A DNA stretch of 64,000 nucleotides from JACDHQ01 sp036401195. Lineage in GTDB: Bacteria > Gemmatimonadota > Gemmatimonadetes > Gemmatimonadales > Gemmatimonadaceae. The position numbers and the translations under genes are program-made. Under the pieces are notes generated by a model. The model did not search any database. It saw only the letters and a program-made list of their open reading frames with translations, and was not told the DNA's origin. This document shows, in pieces, positions 25,216-32,627 of the stretch (positions are counted from its first letter, which is position 1; every line of letters begins with the position of its first letter). The DNA is taken from positions 105,228-169,227 of the forward strand of contig DASWVQ010000125.1 of assembly GCA_036401195.1 (NCBI GenBank), read 5' to 3'.

Positions 25216-25252
25216 GCGGCTGGCGCGATTCGGGCGCTACTCCCGGTGGCAA

Positions 25253-25834
25253 ATGCAGGGGCGGCCGGGGGCGCGTCCGACCGCTGCTCGCGTGGCGGTT
25301 TCCGCCATGGCGGGCGCCGTGGCGCTGATCCTGCTCTCTCGCGGCGACCTTCGAAAGCCCGCTGCAACGGCTGGCCTGGATGCCGACGCGGTGCGAGCCG
25401 GCGCCACCGTCTATCGGCTTCACTGCGCGAGTTGCCACGGGATACGCGGCGAGGGGGCTCCGAACTGGAAGCGACCCGGCGCCGGGGGCGTCTACCCGCC
25501 GCCGCCTCACGATTCCACCGGCCATACGTGGCACCACCCGGATGGCCTGCTGTACCGGATCGTCGCCCTCGGCAGTGCCGAGGCGCTTGGCGACACGGCC
25601 CACGAGGAGCGTTACGGGATGCCCGCCTTCGATGGCAAGCTGTCCGGACATGAGATACGTGCGGTCGTTACGTTCCTCAAGGTCCGCTGGACCCTGGCGC
25701 AGCGCCGCGGGCAGGCGGACTTGAGTCGTGCGGATCCATTCCCGGACTCCGCCGCGCCGCGACTCACGCGAGATGCCCGCGAGTTGCGCGTGCGCCCCTT
25801 CACTCATCGTCCCGCCTGGTGCCCACCGTGCTGA
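25253..25834 (+). CDS. membrane-anchored cytochrome c
   Basis: 193 residues from the ATG opening QGRPGARP; an earlier frame-matched GTG would overlap the dyad at 25201-25215 and is less likely. One N-terminal membrane helix (AVSAMAGAVALILLS) serves as an anchor. The heme site is CASCHG in YRLHCASCHGIRGEG, and the axial Met is probably in RYGMPAFDGKLS. The domain ends at about residue 155; the tail is basic and ends CPPC. It overlaps the start of lgt and is probably co-transcribed with it. Confidence 0.82.
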   Translation: MQGRPGARPTAARVAVSAMAGAVALILLSRGDLRKPAATAGLDADAVRAGATVYRLHCASCHGIRGEGAPNWKRPGAGGVYPPPPHDSTGHTWHHPDGLLYRIVALGSAEALGDTAHEERYGMPAFDGKLSGHEIRAVVTFLKVRWTLAQRRGQADLSRADPFPDSAAPRLTRDARELRVRPFTHRPAWCPPC

Positions 25835-26811
25835 TCCTGATGGAGATGGGTTTCCCGCGCGTTGACCCGGTGATCCTGGATCTACCTGGCCCGCTCGATG
25901 TGCGGTGGTACGGTCTGATGTACCTGGCAGGGTTCGCCGCAGCGTACGGCGTGCTGCGGCATCTGGCGCGGCGGGACGAACTCCCGATCCCGGCAAACGC
26001 CGTCGGTGATCTGCTCGGGACCCTCGCTCTCGGCGTTCTCGTCGGAGGACGACTGGGCTACTTGCTCTTCTACGGCTGGACGGCGGTTCGCCGCAATCCG
26101 CTCGAGGTGCTGCGCATCTGGGAAGGCGGCATGTCGTTTCACGGGGGGCTGCTCGGGGTCGCCGCAGCAGGAGTCTTCTACGCGAGGCGTCACGCCATTC
26201 CGCTGGTGCCACTCGGCGATGCCATGGCGCTCGCGACGCCCTTCGGCCTGTTCGCGGTGCGCCTCGCCAACTTCGTGAATGGGGAGCTGTACGGACGAGT
26301 CGCCTCCGCGAACGTCCCATGGGCGGTCCGCTTTCCCACGGACCCGGTGGCACTTGCCGCACTCGGGGCAACAGGCCTCCCGCTCCGCGAGCGCGAGCAC
26401 CGCATCCTCGAAGCTTTCGATTCCGGCGCGTGGGATGCGATCCGTCCAACCGTCCCGTTGCGCCATCCGTCGCAGCTCTACGAGGCGGCCGGTGAGGGCG
26501 TGCTGCTGGCGCTGATGCTCTGGCTTGTCCTGTGGAGCGCTCGGGGAGGAGGGCGGGCCGCCGGGCAGCGCCTCGACGGTACCTTCGCCGGCCTGTTCCT
26601 TCTTGGGTATGGGGCCGTCAGGACGGCCCTCGAGCTGTTCCGCCAGCCTGATGCACAGTTCCGAGGGCCGGCGGACCCGCTTGGCACGGTAATCGGTCCG
26701 TTCACCATGGGCCAGGTGCTGAGCAGCATCATGATCGTCGCCGGGATCGTCCTGCTCCTTCTGGCTCACCGCGCGCGGAAGAGCGCCGCGCCGCGGCCAA
26801 CCTGGAGGTGA
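25828..26811 (+). CDS. lgt: prolipoprotein diacylglyceryl transferase
   Basis: 327 residues from a GTG overlapping the cytochrome c stop; an ATG five codons later is an alternative. Lgt hallmarks are present: DVRWYGLMYLAGF with the Tyr and Gly of the family, GGRLGYLLFY, EGGMSFHGGLLG (the conserved HGG), RLANFVNGELYGR (the RxxNxxNGE signature) and RHPSQLYEA. It attaches diacylglycerol to the lipobox Cys of preprolipoproteins in the inner membrane. Lgt is normally a single housekeeping gene; its place in the copper island suggests an extra copy, perhaps for the several lipoproteins encoded here. The stop lies inside a strong hairpin. Confidence 0.93.
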   Translation: MLILMEMGFPRVDPVILDLPGPLDVRWYGLMYLAGFAAAYGVLRHLARRDELPIPANAVGDLLGTLALGVLVGGRLGYLLFYGWTAVRRNPLEVLRIWEGGMSFHGGLLGVAAAGVFYARRHAIPLVPLGDAMALATPFGLFAVRLANFVNGELYGRVASANVPWAVRFPTDPVALAALGATGLPLREREHRILEAFDSGAWDAIRPTVPLRHPSQLYEAAGEGVLLALMLWLVLWSARGGGRAAGQRLDGTFAGLFLLGYGAVRTALELFRQPDAQFRGPADPLGTVIGPFTMGQVLSSIMIVAGIVLLLLAHRARKSAAPRPTWR

Positions 26812-26840
26812 TCGGGGTTGCGCGGCCGCAACCCCGATCA
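26809..26840 (+). terminator. strong hairpin at the end of lgt
   Basis: A perfect 14-bp inverted repeat (26809-26822, 26827-26840) with a 4-base loop. It includes the lgt stop codon. No T run follows, but the pairing is strong enough to end or protect the transcript. Confidence 0.55.
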
Positions 26841-26933
26841 GGAAATTGCTGGCGGACGCTGGTCGGCAACCTCTGTCATGCGGCTACGGCGTCTTCGCGT
26901 CGGTGGTGTGCGGTTGCATCCCGTCGCCAAGGA

Positions 26934-27743
26934 TCACGGGAAGCCCGTTACGGTTCGTGGGCACGAAGTAATAGCGAGTCGCGGGGCTGTCGAACGCCTT
27001 GTATTGCAGGTAGCCCGTCGAGAGTGTCGGGTGATGGCTGCCTGGGCTCGAGCCTGCGCCTCCCCGCGGAGCACGATGGCCTGCGCTTCACCTTCTGCGC
27101 GAATGCGCAGGGCGTCCGCCTCTCCCCGGGCGGCCGTGCGTGCGATGTCGGCCTCCCGTTCGGCCACGGCAACCTCGAACGTCTTCTTCGCGACCGCCTC
27201 CTGCATGGCGAGCTTCGCGGATATCGCCCGGGTGAGCGTCTCGTCGTACGCGATGTGATCGATCGAGACTCGGTCGATCAGGAGCGGCTTGTCCCCGATC
27301 GCCTGGCGGAGCGCAGCGGCGATCTCCTGCTCGATCGCGGGTGACGCCTTGGCGACGCTGGCGTGCGGCTGGTTCGCGAACGCTGCCCGCGTGATCGTCA
27401 CGAAGGGCGGCCGAATGACTTCGTCATAATACTGCCGGCCGATCCCGGTGGCGAGCTGGTAGAGGCGCGCCGGGTCCGGGCGGAAGGTGACCGTCACTCG
27501 TGTGGCGACATGGAGGGCGTCCGACGTCAGCACCTCGACGGGCTCGGTCCGGCTCTGCCACGTCACGTCATAGGCGACGTAGCCGTTCCAGGGCCATCGC
27601 CAGTAGAACCCCTCCGGTCGAACTTCCTGCTGCAGCGCGGGCTTCCGCAGCGCCGAGTACTTCACGCCGAGTTGCCCGGTTCGGATGGTGCTTCCACACC
27701 CCGCCACGAGGATGGCGGCGATGGCGATCAGTGCCTTGCGCAT
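26934..27743 (-). CDS. SPFH/prohibitin-like lipoprotein with a C-terminal frameshift
   Basis: 269 residues as the frame stands. The start follows GGAGG. The N-terminus is a lipoprotein signal ending LVAGCGST. An SPFH domain follows (VKYSALRKPALQQEV, WRWPWNGYVAYDV, LYQLATGIG) and then a long Ala/Glu/Arg coiled coil (AVAEREADIARTAARGEADAL). Near 27027 the frame slips by one: in the next frame the natural end continues as STGYLQYKAFDSPATRYYFV and runs to a stop at 26884. The lost tail is about 50 residues, normally conserved in prohibitin-like proteins. YTCA site 4 lies 73 bp upstream. A role in membrane-protein quality control is the family expectation. Confidence 0.75.
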   Translation of the reverse strand: MRKALIAIAAILVAGCGSTIRTGQLGVKYSALRKPALQQEVRPEGFYWRWPWNGYVAYDVTWQSRTEPVEVLTSDALHVATRVTVTFRPDPARLYQLATGIGRQYYDEVIRPPFVTITRAAFANQPHASVAKASPAIEQEIAAALRQAIGDKPLLIDRVSIDHIAYDETLTRAISAKLAMQEAVAKKTFEVAVAEREADIARTAARGEADALRIRAEGEAQAIVLRGEAQARAQAAITRHSRRATCNTRRSTAPRLAITSCPRTVTGFP

Positions 27744-27816
27744 GGTGACCTCCGGCTGGAGAGGGGTGCGGCGACGACACGCGCCGCGAGTGCACTCTTT
27801 CGATGAGGCCGAGGGC

Positions 27817-27842
27817 TGAGCAAGGGCTGAGCGGCGGCTGAA
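27817..27842 (-). promoter_or_regulatory. triple 11-bp direct repeat (YTCA site 4)
   Basis: On the plus strand TGAG at 27817, TGAG at 27828 and TGAA at 27839, exactly 11 bp apart, with a further TGAG at 27804. On the minus strand they point at the SPFH gene, 73 bases from its start. The response-regulator gene lies on the other side, so autoregulation is possible. Confidence 0.62.
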
Positions 27843-28003
27843 GCTCCAACGCGACCTTCACGGGCGGGTCAGGGCGGCCCGGAAGGCGAGGACACTGGGA
27901 CGCCATGTCGGGGAGACCCCGACGCAGCGTCCGGCGTCGTCCTCTTTTATTCCGCATGAAGCGCTGCGATGCTTGGAACCGATACTTTCTCGCAGGGGGC
28001 ACC

Positions 28004-28684
28004 ATGGCCCGGATTCTCGTCATCGACGATGACGCCGCGATCACCAGCGTGCTGCGCCGCGGCTTGAGTTACGAGGGTTTCACTGTGGAAACCGCCGCCA
28101 GCGGCTCACAGGGGCTCGCGGCGGCTCGAGAACGCGCCCCGGACCTGGTCATCCTGGACGTCATGCTCCCGGGCATGGACGGCTTCGAGGTGCTCGAGCG
28201 GCTCCGGAACGCGGACCGAGGCCTGCCAGTGCTCATGCTGACCGCCAGGGACGAGCCCGCCGACCAGGTGCGGGGACTCGGAGACGGCGCCGACGACTAC
28301 GTCGTGAAGCCCTTCACGTTCGACATCCTTGCCGCACGGGTCCGCGCGTTGTTGCGCCGTGGCGATACCGATCGCCCCGAGGTGCTCCGCTTCGAGGATC
28401 TGTCCCTCGATACCGGGACGCGGCAGGCCCGGCGCGGGCCGCGCGTCATCGACCTTACCGCCACCGAGTACGAGGTGCTCCGGCTGTTCATGCTGCACCC
28501 ACGGCGGGTCCTTCCGAAGCACATGATCATGGACCGGATCTGGGGCTATGAGGAGACGGCGACGTCGAACCTCGTCGAGGTGTACGTGAAACAGCTCCGG
28601 CAGAAGCTCGAAGCGGAAGGTGCCGCTCGGCTGATTCACACCTTCCGCGGGGCAGGGTACGTCCTCCGAACCGAGTCCCGGTGA
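28004..28684 (+). CDS. OmpR/PhoB-family response regulator
   Basis: 226 residues from the ATG preceded by AGGGGG. Receiver domain: acidic pocket D8-D9-D10, phosphoacceptor D52 in VILDVMLPG, T80 and K102 (YVVKPF). The C-terminal winged helix begins at about residue 130 (LDTGTRQARRG) and includes LTATEYEVLRLFMLHP and VYVKQLRQKLE, the recognition region. The stop overlaps the kinase start. Family members bind direct repeats with 10-11 bp spacing; the five YTCA triple repeats in this island are therefore the obvious candidate targets, one of them directly upstream. Confidence 0.93.
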   Translation: MARILVIDDDAAITSVLRRGLSYEGFTVETAASGSQGLAAARERAPDLVILDVMLPGMDGFEVLERLRNADRGLPVLMLTARDEPADQVRGLGDGADDYVVKPFTFDILAARVRALLRRGDTDRPEVLRFEDLSLDTGTRQARRGPRVIDLTATEYEVLRLFMLHPRRVLPKHMIMDRIWGYEETATSNLVEVYVKQLRQKLEAEGAARLIHTFRGAGYVLRTESR

Positions 28685-30093
28685 CCCTGAGGCTGCGGCT
28701 CGCCCTCTGGTATGGCGCCCTGACCGCCGCCGTCGTCGCACTCGCCTGCGCGTACAGTTACGCGGTGCACAGCCGGACGCATTACGACGAACTGGACCGA
28801 GGACTCGTTGCGACGGCGCATCACGTCAGCGAGGAACTGGAGAGCGGACGGTCGGCCGCCGACACGGTGCGAATCCTCGGTGCGTCACTGGCGCTCGGAT
28901 CCGGAATTCGCCTCGTGGCCGCTTCCGGGGCGGTGGTTGGAATGTCACCGGCGGCGCGCCAGGTCCCGGCTCTGCCGCCGCTCCACGGTGCACTCTTGCG
29001 GGCGACAAGCCGGCCCTACCCGGCTATTGGCGGGCTTGCGCCGGAATTGCATCACGCCAGGCACCAGGGCGGGCAGTTCGGGATCGTGGGCTCCAGACCC
29101 GTTCGTTGGCGGTTCGTCGCACTTCCCGCTGCTCCGAGCGGCATACGCGTCGTGGCTACAGTCCCGCTCACGACCATCGACTCTGCCGTCGCCGGCTTCG
29201 GCCGGTTGATGGCGCTGTTCGCCGCCGCCGGCGTGATCCTCGCGTTCAGCATCGGCTGGCTGGTGGCGGGGCGTGCGCTCCGCCCCGTGTCGGCCCTCCG
29301 GGAGATTGCGGCGGAGATCGCGAGCGACCGTCAATTCAGCCGTCGGGTGCCCGTCGCCGGGCGAGACGAGCTTGGCCGGCTGGCCGAGACATTCAACCTC
29401 ATGCTCGGGAGCCTCGAGGTCGCGTACTCGAGCCAGCAGCGATTCGTCGCGGATGCGTCGCACGAACTGCGGGCACCACTCACGGTCATTCAGGCCAACC
29501 TCGAACTCCTCAGATCCGGCCGCGCAATGCCTGCGGCCGACCGGGAGGGAGCGCTCGGCGAGGCGCACCTCGAGGCGGTGCGACTTTCGCGCCTGGTAGC
29601 TGACCTGCTCGCGCTCGCCCGGGCCGATGCCGGGGCCCCGCTCCGCATGCGCCGGGTTGCCGTTGACGACCTGGTGCTCCAGATGGTCGGTGAGGCGACG
29701 CACCTGGCGCGAGGCCAGCGGCTCGAGATCGCCGGGACAACCCCGGTGACGATCGACGCGGACCCGGACCGCCTGAAGCAGCTTCTCCTCATCCTGCTCG
29801 AGAACGCGATCAAGTATTCGGCACCGTCGTCGGTGATTTCCGTCCGCCTGGGTCGTGATCAGGAGGACGCGATCATCAAGGTGTCGGACGCCGGCATCGG
29901 CATCGCGCCGTCCGATCTGGACCGCGTCTTCGAGCGCTTCTACCGTGCCGATCCCGCGCGCAGCCGGGACCCCGGGGGGACTGGTCTCGGTCTTCCCATC
30001 GCCAGGTGGATCGTCCAGCAGCATGGCGGCGAGTTGCGGCTGGAGAGCGTTCAGGGCGAGGGGACGACCGCGACGATTCGCCTGCCCCTCTAG
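28681..30093 (+). CDS. sensor histidine kinase, partner of the OmpR-type regulator
   Basis: 470 residues from a GTG overlapping the regulator stop by 4 bases. Two membrane helices (about residues 8-26 and 178-202) enclose a periplasmic sensor domain of about 150 residues containing His-rich ELHHARHQGGQ. HAMP follows (LRPVSALREIAAEIA). The dimerisation helix carries H261 in DASHELRAPLT, and the ATPase domain has ENAIKYS, DAGIGIAP and GTGLGLPIA. This is the CusS-like group layout of metal sensors, but the ligand cannot be read from sequence; the His cluster and surroundings favour a metal. Confidence 0.92.
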   Translation: MTLRLRLALWYGALTAAVVALACAYSYAVHSRTHYDELDRGLVATAHHVSEELESGRSAADTVRILGASLALGSGIRLVAASGAVVGMSPAARQVPALPPLHGALLRATSRPYPAIGGLAPELHHARHQGGQFGIVGSRPVRWRFVALPAAPSGIRVVATVPLTTIDSAVAGFGRLMALFAAAGVILAFSIGWLVAGRALRPVSALREIAAEIASDRQFSRRVPVAGRDELGRLAETFNLMLGSLEVAYSSQQRFVADASHELRAPLTVIQANLELLRSGRAMPAADREGALGEAHLEAVRLSRLVADLLALARADAGAPLRMRRVAVDDLVLQMVGEATHLARGQRLEIAGTTPVTIDADPDRLKQLLLILLENAIKYSAPSSVISVRLGRDQEDAIIKVSDAGIGIAPSDLDRVFERFYRADPARSRDPGGTGLGLPIARWIVQQHGGELRLESVQGEGTTATIRLPL

Positions 30094-30130
30094 CAGCCAG
30101 TCGGCATGCCGCGGCGGGCCGCTGTCGAGG

Positions 30131-30156
30131 CTCAGCCGCTCTTCATCCCCATTTCA
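30131..30156 (+). promoter_or_regulatory. triple 11-bp direct repeat (YTCA site 5)
   Basis: CTCA at 30131, TTCA at 30142 and TTCA at 30153, exactly 11 bp apart, reading towards the gene at 30228, 71 bases away. The first two units (CTCAGCCG, TTCATCCC) nearly repeat site 3. Confidence 0.62.
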
Positions 30157-30227
30157 GGGTCGTCGCGCACTGTGCACCGGGATCCGTTCAGGCAGGATCA
30201 TGCGGGCACCACGCGGGTGAGGTCACG

Positions 30228-30767
30228 ATGGCACGTGAGCGCATCGCTCTCCCGGTGTCGCCATTCTCCGGGGGGGCCCTGGAAGCCCGGCAGATGGAAC
30301 GCGTCATCATGCGCATTCCGGGCGTCAGCCGGGCAACGGCGAACGTCGAGATGGAGATGCTGTACGTGGAATACGATCCCGCGGCCTGCCAGCCGGGCAC
30401 GCTGATCGCTGCGCGCGCGACCGCGCTGCAACACGCTGGCCCGGTCGCAGGCGTGTCGCCGACTGATCCGAGCCGGTGTGCCATCGACCCAGGCGCGCCG
30501 GCGGGGCGGCCAGACGAGGTGCCCGGCGACGAGCTGGTTCGGAAGCTTGTTGTCCGAGTACTGGCGGTCGTCCTGGCCTTTGCTGTCGCGGGCATCGCCG
30601 CGGCCACCGCGGCGCGGTTGCGCGCGATGCAGTTGGCCCTCGCCGGCTTCACACTGCTGCTGTGCGTCGCGCTCCTCCGCGTGCGCGCGCCACGATCGAG
30701 TGGGCAGAACCCAGCCAACGACGATCCCGCTCGCCCGGTCGGCCCTCGCGATGCAGATCTGGCATGA
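30228..30767 (+). CDS. membrane protein with an HMA-like fold lacking the CXXC
   Basis: 179 residues. Residues 1-75 look like a ferredoxin-fold heavy-metal-associated domain (MRIPGVSRATANVEMEML, then VEYDP), but the CXXC metal loop is absent, the loop being SPFSGGALEARQM. Two closely spaced membrane helices follow at about residues 105-145. It may be a structural or sensory relative rather than a copper carrier. It is 71 bp downstream of YTCA site 5 and immediately after the two-component system. No name can be given. Confidence 0.6.
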   Translation: MARERIALPVSPFSGGALEARQMERVIMRIPGVSRATANVEMEMLYVEYDPAACQPGTLIAARATALQHAGPVAGVSPTDPSRCAIDPGAPAGRPDEVPGDELVRKLVVRVLAVVLAFAVAGIAAATAARLRAMQLALAGFTLLLCVALLRVRAPRSSGQNPANDDPARPVGPRDADLA

Positions 30768-30844
30768 CACCCCTGATACGGGCGACGCACCCCGGCCCGG
30801 GCGGGCTCCTGGCTGGCCGGGACAGCCCCCCGAGACCACGCTTC

Positions 30845-31444
30845 ATGACGACCGGTCCTGTGTCGTTCCTCGCATCGTGGCGGAGGCTCTGGGCGGCCAT
30901 GCCGCTGGTCCTGCTGGTCGTCGGCGTCCCCGCGCAGTCGCAGGCACGGCCATCCTCGCCGTCCACAGTGGTGCACGTGATGCTCGGCGTGTACGCCCCA
31001 CCCGCCGGCGGTCCCCTGCAGGGCGTTACCCCCCTTGCAGGCGCACAGCTCGGGCGCCGGAGCGGCGGTCGCTTCGCGCTGATCGTGACCGGCATGGTCG
31101 TGCAGCCGCGATGCGCTCCAGGGCGGTGTAGCGAGGCCCTGCTCGCAGCCGCAGACGCCGGGGCGGAGTATCAGGTTGGGCGGGTGACATCGGCGATCCC
31201 GGCAACTGCCTTCATCAGCGCCGGTGCAGGCGCCCGCTGGGTGGAGCTGCGGTTCCCCTCGGCGCAGGATGTCCGCTCCGCCTCCCCCAGCGGGTTCCTG
31301 GGAGCGGGTGCGGAGCTCCGTTTGGGTCGCGCAGGCTTCCGGACCGAGGGTCGGGCCTATGCCGCAAGGTCGGTGGTCGGGTCACCCAGCCGTTTCGGGC
31401 GCGAGATGACCGCGACCGCCGCCCTCAGCTACCACTTCCCATGA
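30845..31444 (+). CDS. outer-membrane beta-barrel-like protein
   Basis: 199 residues. A signal peptide (LWAAMPLVLLVVGVPAQSQA) leads to a beta-rich chain with repeated Gly/aromatic turns (VVHVMLGVYAPP, RFALIVTGMVV) ending ATAALSYHFP, a barrel-type C-terminus. It contains two Cys (RCAPGRC). It resembles the protein at 19165-19788 in size and plan. It overlaps the next gene by four bases. The family is not recognised. Confidence 0.55.
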   Translation: MTTGPVSFLASWRRLWAAMPLVLLVVGVPAQSQARPSSPSTVVHVMLGVYAPPAGGPLQGVTPLAGAQLGRRSGGRFALIVTGMVVQPRCAPGRCSEALLAAADAGAEYQVGRVTSAIPATAFISAGAGARWVELRFPSAQDVRSASPSGFLGAGAELRLGRAGFRTEGRAYAARSVVGSPSRFGREMTATAALSYHFP

Positions 31445-32049
31445 GCCGACACATGACCCACCCGATTCGCTTGACGACCGGTCGACGCATCGCGCTCAGC
31501 GTCCTCGCGTCCGTCGCCGTTCTTGGGCTGCTGGGGTTCGGGATGGCCCGGGACGCACGACTGATTCCCTCGCCGCTGGTCGGCGGACCCGCGCCAGTCT
31601 TTTCGCTGGCCATCATGGCCCCAGCCGACTCGCTCGACCTGGGTGATGGGAGTTCCGGCGATACCGTACATTTGGAACAATTGCGTGGCGGTGTGGTCGT
31701 GGTCAACTTCTGGGCCTCGTGGTGTCTTGCCTGCCGCGAGGAGCACCGGGCGCTGAGCCGAACCGCGGCACGGTACGCACCGCGCGGGGTTCGCTTCTTC
31801 GGGGTGCTGTACAAGGACGAGCCGGGCAACGCACGGCGCTGGATTGCCGAGATGGGGGGACAGACGTACCCCACCCTCCTGGATCCCCGCGCGAGGACCG
31901 CGATCGACTTCGGACTCTACGGCGTTCCCGAGACGTATTTCATCGATCGTCGCGGCGTGATTGCAGCGAAGCACATCGGAGCGGTCACTGAAGAGACGCT
32001 GACGGCGCGACTGGATTCGCTCCTCGTCTCGCCGGAGCCGCCGCCCTGA
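31441..32049 (+). CDS. TlpA/CcmG-like membrane-anchored thioredoxin
   Basis: 202 residues. One N-terminal membrane helix (ALSVLASVAVLGLLGFGMA), then a TlpA-type thioredoxin fold: VVVNFWASWCLACREEH with a WCLAC active site, FFGVLYKDEPG and GVPETYFIDRRG with the cis-proline. The acidic insertion typical of CcmG/DsbE is partly present. It probably keeps periplasmic thiols reduced, for heme attachment or for copper proteins. The cytochromes c in the island would need such a reductant. It starts inside the stop of the barrel gene (ATGA overlap). Confidence 0.88.
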   Translation: MSRHMTHPIRLTTGRRIALSVLASVAVLGLLGFGMARDARLIPSPLVGGPAPVFSLAIMAPADSLDLGDGSSGDTVHLEQLRGGVVVVNFWASWCLACREEHRALSRTAARYAPRGVRFFGVLYKDEPGNARRWIAEMGGQTYPTLLDPRARTAIDFGLYGVPETYFIDRRGVIAAKHIGAVTEETLTARLDSLLVSPEPPP

Positions 32050-32165
32050 TGTCGCGGTATCCCCTTGGAACCGGGGGCGGCCGGGCGTGGCGGGTCCGGA
32101 CCGCGACGAGTACGTTCCATGCATTCGCCGGCAGGACAGCCGTGCGATCCAGACCAGCCATCCCC

Positions 32166-32609
32166 ATGCCCAGACTACGAACGCCCGCTCTCCAGGACAC
32201 CGTTCGCCTTTCCGCTGACGGCCTGGCGAAGGTTCTTGGTGATCTCGAAGCCCGCTTGCTCAATGCGATCTGGGTGCTCGGGGAACCCGTACCTGCCCGG
32301 CGCGTGCATGACGAGATTGCGGCGGAGCACAAGGTGGCCCTGCTGACGGTGATCACCGTGCTGAACAAGCTGGTGCGAAAGGGGATCCTGCGGCGGGCGA
32401 AGCGGCATGACCTCTTTCACTACGAGGCGCGCTATACAGAGGCAGAGTTCCTCGCGATGGCGTCCCAGCGGGTTGTCGAGGGGATCTACGCGCTCGGCCC
32501 CGAGGCCGTGGCGACGTCCTTCGTTGACGTCGTGGCTCGCCACGATCCCGCGCAGCTGGCTGAGCTGGGAAGGCTCGTGCGGCGGCGGCTGCGGGAGCAG
32601 GAGGGGTAG
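32166..32609 (+). CDS. BlaI/MecI/CopY-family repressor
   Basis: 147 residues from the ATG opening PRLRTPAL. An ATG at 32049 overlapping the TlpA stop would add 39 basic residues and cannot be excluded. The winged helix is clear: LEARLLNAIWVLGEPVPARRV and TVITVLNKLVRKGILRRAKR, followed by the dimerisation helices. There is no CopY-type CXC pair at the C-terminus. It is paired with an M56 protease-like gene 18 bp downstream, as BlaI is with BlaR1. CopY-type members bind TAC-N4-GTA dyads; the TTTAC-N5-GTAAA dyads near copper genes here are candidate operators. Confidence 0.88.
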   Translation: MPRLRTPALQDTVRLSADGLAKVLGDLEARLLNAIWVLGEPVPARRVHDEIAAEHKVALLTVITVLNKLVRKGILRRAKRHDLFHYEARYTEAEFLAMASQRVVEGIYALGPEAVATSFVDVVARHDPAQLAELGRLVRRRLREQEG

Positions 32610-32627
32610 GCGTTCTGTGGAGCGCCC

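Noticed and set aside
27930..27965. A seventh TTTAT-N5-like site before the response regulator
   Set aside because: TTTAT is present, but the right half reads ATGAA, so the dyad is not convincing.
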